Positions 1 to 7,372 of a stretch of 19,420 bases of DNA are shown here, in pieces. Positions within the stretch are counted from its first letter, which is position 1. The number at the start of each line of letters is the position of its first letter. The translations under genes and the position numbers were made by a program. Location: assembly GCA_001275005.1 (NCBI GenBank), contig JWZX01002346.1, positions 1 through 19,420 of the forward strand, in the 5' to 3' direction. The notes beneath the pieces were generated by a model that saw nothing but the letters and a program-made list of their open reading frames with translations, was not told the DNA's origin and did no database searches. This DNA comes from Chrysochromulina tobinii. Lineage: Eukaryota; Haptophyta; Prymnesiales; Chrysochromulinaceae.

Positions 1-210
1 CTTGCCCTTGGGTTTCTTGGCGGCTGGCGCTTCGTCCTCCACGTCCGCATCCGGCTCGGCCTTCTGCTTGCCCTTGGGTTTCTTGGCGACTGGCGCTTCG
101 TCCTCCAACTCCGTATCCGGCTCGGCCTTCTGCTTGCCCTTGGGTTTCTTGGCGGCTGGCGCTTCGTCCTCCACGTCCGCATCCGGCTCGGCCTTCTGCT
201 TGCCCTTGGG
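1..210. repeat. 66-bp coding minisatellite, array A
   Basis: Units run 1-66, 67-132 and 133-198, with a partial fourth from 199. Copies 1 and 3 are identical; copy 2 differs at a few bases. The unit length is 22 codons, so copy number can change without breaking frame. The same unit forms array B at 3717-3952 in the same orientation. Confidence 0.9.
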
Positions 211-225
211 CACGCGCGGCGGCAT
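1..225 (-). CDS. partial repeat-rich protein (N-terminal part only)
   Basis: On the minus strand an ATG at 225 opens a frame that stays open to the window edge (75 codons). After a short MPPRVPKGK start it consists of three copies of a 22-residue Lys/Glu/Asp/Ala-rich repeat (KGKQKAEPDADVEDEAPAAK type). The same repeat occurs, in the same strand and frame sense, inside the PARP-like gene at 3717-3952, where it links the N-terminal domain to a PARP zinc finger. The ATG is only 172 bp beyond the PARP-like stop codon. It may be the start of a tandem paralogue of that gene, or a fragment left by a local duplication. The rest lies outside the window, so neither can be decided. The start could also be internal to an exon. 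No function can be assigned from the repeat, which should be disordered and highly charged. Confidence 0.4.
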   Translation of the reverse strand, partial: MPPRVPKGKQKAEPDADVEDEAPAAKKPKGKQKAEPDTELEDEAPVAKKPKGKQKAEPDADVEDEAPAAKKPKGK

Positions 226-397
226 GCGGACGCCGAGTTAAGAATGGCGACAAGAGGACGCGCACTCTGGATGTGCACTTTCTACCGTTACGTACCGGTA
301 CCCCGAACCAGTTTCGTCAGTAAACAGATTTGGTCGATTCGGTCGCTCTCCTGCTGCTGCACGCTCCTGCTTTCGAGCAGGCGCGGAAAGAGCTCTG
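226..397. other. intergenic / 3' flank of the PARP-like gene
   Basis: This 172-bp spacer lies between the PARP-like stop codon and the repeat-rich start. It contains short palindromic stretches around 292-303 (ACGTACCGGTAC-like). No gene is supported; frames here on both strands are short and resemble nothing. Confidence 0.5.
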
Positions 398-3300
398 CTA
401 GAGCTCTGCATCCTGCAGAACCTCATATCGAACCACGTAAGCAGGGTACGCCTTTTGATAGCGGCACACGATGTATTGCCGGCCGTACTTGTGGCCCTCG
501 TCGACAAGAAGCTGCGCCCTCCTTGCAGATGGCGAGCCCGACAAACGGACAGCTTCAATCTCCGTCACGCCGATGAGATTATTCTCAGTGCCCGTCCACG
601 AGTCGTAGGCTATTCCGGTGCGCTCGTCTATGGGCTCGCGCAGCAAATCTGGTGCGAGCTTATCTCCAAATTCCTTGACGTTGCCCAGCACGACCTTCGC
701 CAGGACGATCTCCTTTCCACCCTCTTTTGCCTCACTGGGCCTCATCACATCAGAGTAAAGCGCGTGCTCGGCAAAGTAGACCCCAATGCCATACTTATTG
801 CCATCCGTACCCGAACCACGGAGCGAGGCACGGAGCGCGGTTCCGATCGAGTATGTCGGATCGAACCCGATCTCGCTCATGCACACATCGTTGGCAGGCG
901 TGTGGCCGGTGCTGTGCCACAACTCGCGCTCGTTGCTCTGACCGCCGTTCTTCCGTGCAACACCGTGACGCTCCCAAGCATACTTTTCCCAGAGTCGCGC
1001 ATTCTGCACGCGCTTCAGCCCAAGGATGCTCGCACCAGGCAAGCCCTTGGCCAGCAAGCTCGCCACATGCTCAAACTCAAGATTGGGCTCCGCGCCCACA
1101 AGCGAGGGCACTTCCACAAGCCGTGGCTCCTCCACGTCGGCACCGGCCTCTGTTTTCCACGTATCCGGGAGCGCCATGATGGCTTGCACTTCCGATAATC
1201 CCAGCAAGTGCAAATGGCGTTGGCGGACCCCTGGCTGACTGATGACCGCAATGCGCGGCGAATGCGATGAGCTCGGCCCCAGCTCGAGCGTCTGGGACTG
1301 GCGTGTGTTGTCCCATGGATCGAACGTGACGCAAAGCTCTGGACGATCCTTCAGAGCGATCGTGACTACCTGGCCACGAACAACGGTGACCTCTTTGTCA
1401 TCGCCGACCTTGGAGCAACTGGCATAGTGGTTGTCGGCGAGAGTTTCCTGCGCCGGGTGTAAGACGAAACGGAGAAAGCGCGTCGCCTTGGGATCAGTGG
1501 GCGCAAACGCGGCCACGCCCATCGGTCGGTCGACGTAGGTTCGTGTACTCGAGTTGGGTCGAGTAGACGCAACCCAATCGACCAACCTTCCTAGAAGGGG
1601 CGCGATCTTCCACACGGAGAACGAGGTCACCTCGACCTCGGCGTACCCATCGCTCCAGAAGCACCCACCTTCGACGAGATGCATCTCGCTGTCCGGAGTC
1701 TCTGCTCGATAGAAGGCGAGCTGCCCAAACTGTTCCGCTGACGCGCGGTGCCGCATGCGTAGAAGAAGCGGGGATGGCACGTCGCCATGGGTGGAGGGGC
1801 CGGCAGCGGTCCCAGCAGCGGCGGCGGCGGTGTGGACAACCTTGATGTGGACAACCTCGCTCGAGGCACCCATTGCGAGAGGGTGGTCGCTCGGAATGAG
1901 CTCGACGCGAAACATGTCCGCGCGCAACGGCCCTCCCCGAGAGCGTGAGGAACTGCGCAGCTCAACACCATGTGGGAGCTGGAGGACCGATGCGGAGGGT
2001 TCGCCCTCAAGCCGTTCAGCGTCTTTACCGTCCCATTCGGGGAAATAGTGCAAGTAATCGGCATGTGCGGGGCGTTGAGTTTGCGCCGCAGACGCTTCCA
2101 TGTCGGACGAGGCCACAGGCGAAGCCACCGGCGGCGCCGGGCTTGTGCCAGGCTTCGGCTTGTGAGGCTTGTGCCAGGCCTCGATGCTCGTCTTGCCTGC
2201 CTTGTTGAGTGATCCAAGGCCGTCGAGCTCGTGGATCTCGACGATGCCGTAGAAGCCCTCACGCTTCTCAAACTGGCCTGCCTTGTATGCGGCCCATGCC
2301 GCCTCCTTGGGTGACCTGTCCTTCTTGCCACGTGTCTTCTCGTGAAACTTGGCCTCGAAGCTCTGGATAGCTTCGGCCGCGCTCTCAAACGGGCCGTCGA
2401 GCTTATCGCCGTACTCCGTCTCGCCAATCTTGCCGTACTTGAAGTACGTGGCGAAGGTACCGCCTTGCTTCTGGAGCACCTGCATCAAGTAGTACTTGTT
2501 CACGTTGGCGCCGTCCACTAGGGACGATTCGGAGAGCTTGACGTCGTAGTCCTCGTACACGGCGTACTGCGCGCCTCCGGGCACGGCACGATCGACGCGG
2601 CGGCCGCACGCGTTCGCGGGCGCGTCGGGCGCTGCCGGAGGGTTCTCGAGCGCCTCCCTGAGCTTCCCCACAAGCTCAGCCTTCTTGCCTCTCGTGTCGA
2701 GCCCGCGTGCGCTCAGCTCCTCCTTGAGCTCGCCTGCGGAGATTGCACGCACACGCACAAAGTGAGCACGCGGGGCAGGCAGCTTCACAGCAGCTTCACA
2801 GCAGCTTCACGGCGCACGCGTGGGGCAGGCAGCTTCACAGCAGCTTCACAGCAGCTTCACAGCAGCTTCACAGCAGCTTCGCAGCAGCTTCACAGCAGGC
2901 AGGCAGCTTGCGAGAGCGAGCGCACTCATCGACATCTTCGCCACCGCCTCGGGCGCGATCGTCGGACGAACCTCCAAACGGGCGTCAGGCATCGGCATGT
3001 CCTGCGAGCCACCCGCGCCCGATCTGCCCGTACCTCCCTCCGCCGAAGCAGCCGCGTGTGCCGCGATCGCGGCGGCAGCGCCAGCACCGAGCCACTTGGC
3101 AAATGGGGCCGCATCCTTGCCGTAAGGAACGAACCAGGTCTTGGTCCGGAAGTCGAAGCGGGCGCCGAGGCTGCGGAGCTGCTCCCGCTCCTTGAACGAC
3201 GCGCCCTGCAGCAGCGTGCCCTTGAACGACGCGCCCTGCAGCAGCGTGCCCAGCAGCGACCGCCCGCCGTCCTCAGCGGCAGCCTCAGCGGCGTCCTCGA

Positions 3301-5240
3301 GCACGGCGCGCGTGCGCTCCTTTCGCGGCATCTTGCTTGCCTTGGCAAACCACGTATCGATCATCTTCTGATCCTTCTCCTCCAGGTCTTCGTAGCGTTC
3401 GATCTGCGACGCGGCGGTGAGCGTCTCCTCCTCGGACACTTCGAGCGGCTCCATGAAGCACTTGGGGTGGCGCCACGAGATGTCGTCCCAGTCGCCCTTG
3501 CCAGGAACCGCGAGCCCCAGGCGCACGAGGCCCTGCTCAATCTTCTCGCCGCACTCCTTGCACGTCGAGCGATTGGAGGCCGCGTACTCTACGCAGTAGA
3601 TGACCTCGCCTGAATCAGGGAAAGGGCGCTTCGGTGACTGGTGCGGCGGCAGGGCAGGAAGGGCGGGCGGCGTGCTTACCGTGGTCCGGCCGGCGCATGG
3701 GCTTCTTCTTCGTCTTCTCGGGCTTGGTCTTCTTGGCGGCTGGCGCTTCGTCCTCGACGTCCGCATCCGGCTCGGCCTTCTGCTTGCCCTTGGGTTTCTT
3801 GGCGGCTGGCGCTTCGTCCTCCACGTCCGCATCCGGCTCGGCCTTCTGCTTGCCCTTGGGTTTCTTGGCGGCAGGTGCTTCGTCCTCCACGTCCGCATCC
3901 GGCTCGGCCTTCTGCTTGCCCTTGGGTTTCTTGGCGGCAGGCGCTTCGTCTGGAAGGCGCTTGCTATGAGTCTCCAGGAAGGCGCCCGCAAGCCCAAGCC
4001 CAAGCTGTGGGCCGTTGCCGCTGCCCGCCATGCAGCGCTCGGCAGCCGCCTTGGCCGCCTGGAAGGCGCCCGCTACAAGCCCAAGCCGGGCGTGGAGCTC
4101 TGGCCCTTGCTCTGGCGGAGCGGTGTTTCCAGGAGCCGGAGCCGGAGATGGAGCGGGAGCAGGAGAGGTGCCTTTCGGCCGACGCATGAGCGTGGGCGCC
4201 GGCTGCCTTGGCGCCAAGTCTTGGGCCCAGTTCGCATCGACGCGTGAACCATAGTGTACGAGCACCACATCGAGCGGCCAGCCCTGGTACAGATCGAGCG
4301 CATGAGAGATCGCATCGCGGATCCATTCGTACCGGTTGCCGAAGACGCCGCCGCCGAGGGCTGTCAGGTAGCACTTGACGCGCGCACCTTCAGCTTCTAG
4401 GGAGCGTACAGCTCCGACGGCGAGCGTGGCCTCGTACGCAGCGCGCAGCACGAGGCGCGCAAAGGGCTCCCAGTCGCTCTCTGGCGGCCCGCGCGCGTAG
4501 GCGCAGGGCAGCGCGGACGCGTACACTTGGCACACGCGGTGCTCGAGCGGCGGCGCCACCGAGGTCTCCCAGTGCACGCCGACGCGCAGCGCGGCCTCGG
4601 CCTGCTCGACCAGGTTGGGCTCCGTCCCAAGGCGTGCGGCGAGCTCGGCCAACGAGCCGCGCCCCACCGGCATCGCGTAGCCGTTCTGCATGACCCAGTA
4701 GCGCCCGCCGTCGTTGCCGACGACAACGCCCACCTCCTTCAGGTTGTCAATCTGCACGGGGTGCTGCCCTGTGTTGCCCTCGTGCTGCACGAGGTAGTTG
4801 CGATACACGGTCGCGGCCGGGCACGCGAGCGCACACGCGGGGCCCTGCGTCCTGTCGTTGATGTAGATGCCAACGCCAGCAGTGGGCGACACGTTGGGGC
4901 CGGTCATCTCGAGGCAGTTGAACTGACCGGCCGCCTGGAAGACTGCACCAGCATTACTCGACTCGTAGTGTAGCGGTCCGACGCCCGCCGGCGCGGCAAG
5001 GTGCGCGAAACCAAGGCCAGCCGAAGGCGCCGCCGCACCCTGTGCGGCGGCCAGCGTGCTGCGCAGTTCGGCGACAGACGGGCACTCGAAACGCCCAACG
5101 AACTGCCTTGGAAACTGCGGAGCGGTCGTGCACACGAGCGTATCGCCATCCATCTGGAAGTGGTTTACGTTGTCTCCCCACGTGCTGCTCTCGTCGAAGC
5201 CGAAGAGGTCACGGAACCACGCTGGCCTCCTGTGCTGCAT
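398..5240 (-). CDS. PARP-type ADP-ribosyltransferase fused to an N-terminal macro-like domain
   Basis: Exons 5240-3680, 3609-2926 and 2733-398 join to 4581 nt (1526 residues). The predicted role is ADP-ribosylation of proteins or nucleic acids from NAD+, probably nuclear. Domains, by approximate residue: 1-342, a macro-like domain of the kind with FGFDE near the start and GVGIYINDRTQGPACA near 122; 430-505, 22-residue charged repeats; 522-621, PARP zinc finger with C537, C540, H568, C571; 661-694, a DUF5710-like motif (LGARFD...WFVPYG); 750-785, SAP; about 800-915, WGR, with the WGR triplet degenerate (YGKIGE); about 1020-1235, a beta-rich ZU5/UPA-like region; 1320-1522, PARP catalytic domain with H1355 (LWHSTG), Y1401 (GIGVYFA) and Q1501 in place of the usual Glu. 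The third position suggests mono-ADP-ribosyl transfer or weak activity. The start is the first ATG. A split into two genes is possible, but both splice joins preserve frame and domain order. Repeats and a 30-bp duplication mark recent change. Confidence 0.75.
2734..2925 (-). other. intron 2 of the PARP-like gene, satellite-filled
   Basis: On the minus strand the donor is ATGA|GTGCGC (exon ends 2926) and the acceptor TCCGCAG|GCGAGC (exon resumes 2733). Both are phase 1 and join MSM-S-ELKEEL. The 192-nt length is divisible by three, but an in-frame TGA at 2848-2846 requires removal. Most of it is an 11-bp satellite (2776-2896). Confidence 0.65.
2776..2896. repeat. 11-bp satellite (CAGCTTCACAG)n within an intron
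   Basis: Tandem 11-bp units occur in two blocks separated by GGCGCACGCGTGGGGCAGG, itself similar to the sequence just before the first block, so a larger unit of about 50 bp has also duplicated. A period not divisible by three fits non-coding sequence. Read on the minus strand each unit contains GTGAAG, a weak splice-donor-like hexamer. Confidence 0.85.
3191..3250. repeat. perfect 30-bp tandem duplication in exon 2 of the PARP-like gene
   Basis: Two identical 30-bp copies (3191-3220, 3221-3250) encode a doubled GTLLQGASFK decapeptide just before the DUF5710-like motif. Being in frame and perfect, it looks recent. Confidence 0.9.
3610..3679 (-). other. intron 1 of the PARP-like gene
   Basis: Minus-strand donor CACG|GTAAGC (exon ends 3680) and acceptor TGATTCAG|GCGAGG (exon resumes 3609), 70 nt, phase 1. 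The join gives RRPDHG-EVIYCVEY and places the PARP zinc finger in frame after the charged repeats. Confidence 0.85.
3717..3952. repeat. 66-bp coding minisatellite, array B
   Basis: Units start at 3717 (divergent), 3783, 3849 and 3915 (partial). On the minus strand they encode residues of about 430-505 of the PARP-like protein as a Lys-rich/acidic linker. The unit is the same as in array A at 1-210, nearly base for base. Confidence 0.9.
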
Positions 5241-5559
5241 CCGGAAATGAGAGGAGCACGGCGGGACACGGGCGCCGCGTGGGCGCTTTTTATTTTCCGC
5301 GTCTTAGCAAGTTGGACGGGGATCCGAAAGTTGGAACCGGTAAAATGACTCCGGGGGGAGCCGGGGGTGACGGTAAGTTCATTTACATGTACCGGTCAGT
5401 TTACGTATGAAAAAAAGGGGGGGCGACAACGAACTATTCTGCTACGCACAAGGGCGTTCGAGCGAAAGCTGCGCGTTCCCAAATATGGAGACGAGAACAC
5501 GAGACTGACAGACCCGCGCATTGCGACGTGACACGACCTTGACATCTATCATAGACAGA
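5241..5559. promoter_or_regulatory. divergent intergenic region (probable shared promoter)
   Basis: The start codons of the PARP-like gene (minus) and the knuckle/polyQ gene (plus) are 319 bp apart and diverge, so both promoters must lie here. Visible features are a T-rich stretch (5287-5297), an A7G7 run (5410-5423) and repeated ACCGGT-containing motifs near 5336 and 5390. No TATA box or known algal element can be named. No coding frame is supported. Confidence 0.45.
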
Positions 5560-6598
5560 ATGCACGTGATGCCGGAGCCAAGCTCAAACGGGCCGCGCCA
5601 CGCCGATGAATCACTCGAAATTGCAACGCTGCCCGACGGGCAGAAAGTGGTCGTGCAGAAGGCCCGTCCGTTCCTCGCGGTGCTCCCGCTCTCCGATCAG
5701 ACAAAAGCTTTGGACGGCCACGTGCTCATGATGCCTGTGCAGCTCTCGTACCGGACGATGTCGACTTTACTCGCCCAAACAACCGTCACCACACCCTTCA
5801 TGACAGCGGCCAAAGCGCGTCAGCTGAGTGAAGCGATGGAGGCTCTGGTTCATTCGGGTCAGCTACGTGTCTCACAAACGCCCGATGGGCTGACTGTGGG
5901 CTACCTACCGGGCTGCGAGCCTCCCAAAGTCGGGGAGCGCGTGGTACCGCCTGCACTGCGTTGCGACGACAAACAGGTGCTTGAATTCCAGGAAGCAACT
6001 CGCGCCGCAGTGCGCAAGCAGATCGATGATGACATGCTAGTGCCCCAGGTCGCGACACCGATGGCTGATCTCGGCGCCGACGAGCCGGTATACCCACCAC
6101 TGACACTGACACCGCCGCCTGCGTCGCCACCTGTAATACCAGAGAGTAAAACCCAGCAGCCCCTGGTAATTGAGGACCACATCGAGATGAATGCTGCACC
6201 GGAGGCCGGAACTTGCCGAGGCAGAGGCGCACCATCAGTACGCGAGCCAAGCGGCCGAGGAGGGCCCCCAACAAGCCGCGCAGCAGGCCGCGCCGCAGCG
6301 AATGCACGGGTATCGATGCGGGTGCTGCGGCCTGCCGAAGAAGGGACACGCCTGCCTCGCCGGCGCCACCGATGCTACCGCACCCTCCGTGTCGGCAGAG
6401 GCGAGGGACCACCCGCGTCCACGGGGCGCTGCGCCCAAGGGGAACTGCGGCAAGCGGAAGCGGCCCGGCGTCTACGGTCCGGCCTTGGTGGCACTGAAGC
6501 ACGCGGCTCAAGGTATTGAGGCCGCGCAGATTGAGGCGAGACTGAAGATGTCTGCTCACGAGGCAGAGACCGAGATGAACAGGCAGCAGCAGCAGCAG

Positions 6599-6641
<43 letters not shown>

Positions 6642-7141
6642 CTGCTTCTGCGGGTAACGGCGAGCAGCCATCTCTGTCGCAACCGCAAGCGACGCGCCAG
6701 CTGACATGGCAAGAGCACCTGGTGACTTGGCAGATCCAGGCGATGCAGTATACATCTGGTGCGTACACACAAGCTCGCCACCCCCCTCCTCTCTCTCTGT
6801 GCGTGTGTGTCCCCTTCTGTGGGCACGTATCCGTCCGAACCTTGGTCGCGCTTTCGCGGTTCGTCTATGCATTCTCCATGCGTGGCGTTGCCCTCCCCGC
6901 TCCCGCAGGTGCAGTTGTCGGGGGACAGGTGCGCCACTGGGATGCTCAACGAGGAGTCTTTGAGCTCGCCTTCGACAACGGCTCTGTCGAGCTCGCATAC
7001 CTGCCACAGCCCTCAGTCAACATCGTCGACGCTCGCGGGACGGTCCTAAACTGGGAGACGTTCTTCCTGTACTGCCGCTCCGTTGGCATGTGCGCGGCTA
7101 CGCGAAGTCCCAACCCAGAACAAACCGTGTTCCGGCCGTGA
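5560..7141 (+). CDS. unknown protein with Cys/His knuckle, polyQ tract and conserved-looking C-terminal module
   Basis: Exons 5560-6165, 6239-6758 and 6909-7141 join to 1359 nt (452 residues). I do not recognise the family. Visible: an N-terminal globular-looking part (about 20-130) with LEIATLPDGQKVVVQ and a helix-rich segment; a Pro-rich linker (about 180-202); a Cys/His motif at C229-x2-C232-x6-H239-x-C241 (YRCGCCGLPKKGHAC), which resembles a small zinc knuckle; a polyQ tract at about 318-336; and after the second intron a compact module (GGQVRHWDAQRGVFELAFDN... NWETFFLYC) with alternating hydrophobics like a small beta-barrel. Knuckle plus polyQ plus a barrel-like module suggests a nuclear regulatory or chromatin-associated protein, but this is inference only. 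The start is the first ATG in frame; 5569 is a second possibility. It diverges from the PARP-like gene. Confidence 0.7.
6166..6238 (+). other. intron 1 of the knuckle/polyQ gene
   Basis: Donor CCCTG|GTAATT, acceptor CACCATCAG|TACGCG, 73 nt, phase 0. The length accounts for the +1 frame change between the two long frames and joins KTQQPL to YASQAAEE. Confidence 0.7.
6584..6640 (+). repeat. CAG trinucleotide run (polyQ-coding)
   Basis: A run of CAG codons, interrupted once by CAAGAG (Gln-Glu), codes a polyglutamine tract. Such runs are length-variable; the complementary frame gives poly-Cys or poly-Leu, which is spurious. Confidence 0.95.
6759..6908 (+). other. intron 2 of the knuckle/polyQ gene
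   Basis: Donor ATCTG|GTGCGT, long pyrimidine-rich stretch (6781-6812), acceptor CCCGCAG|GTGCAG, 150 nt, phase 1. It contains no in-frame stop, so retention would insert 50 low-complexity residues. Splicing gives MQYTSG-AVVGG. Confidence 0.75.
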
Positions 7142-7372
7142 CTCTCAACCTGTGTGTGATTCTGTGATACCCACTCTCGCTTTCTGGCAGTTTCGCGCCC
7201 TTCTGATGTGGGCTTCGTTGTCGGGAACGCAACTCATCGCTCGAATCTCCATTGGAGGCGAGTGCCCTACATGGCGCCAAACATGGCCAAATATGGGACC
7301 AAGAGATAGGTAGTGGCCCGCGCTGAGCTTACCGGTGCCATGTGTGGTGTCGCGTGAAAGTGTCTCGTGCGT

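Noticed and set aside
1-210. Possible CRISPR-like array from regularly spaced repeats
   Set aside because: The 66-bp units are directly contiguous with no unique spacers, and code in frame; this is a minisatellite in a eukaryotic gene.
2-241. Plus-strand frame of repeated hydrophobic/Ser-rich residues in array A (and a similar one at 3634-3969)
   Set aside because: It is the antisense reading of the 66-bp minisatellite. The minus frame continues into recognisable domains; the plus frame does not.
455-1198. 247-codon plus-strand frame opposite the PARP catalytic domain
   Set aside because: A shadow frame in GC-rich coding sequence; the minus strand carries the conserved PARP motifs.
6166-6238. 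A frameshift sequencing error or programmed frameshift in the knuckle/polyQ gene
   Set aside because: A 73-nt GT-AG intron explains the frame change exactly and joins the frames in phase.
5798-6949. 383-codon minus-strand frame opposite the knuckle/polyQ gene, with a poly-Leu run
   Set aside because: The poly-Leu comes from the antisense of the CAG run. The frame crosses both inferred introns and shows no domain.
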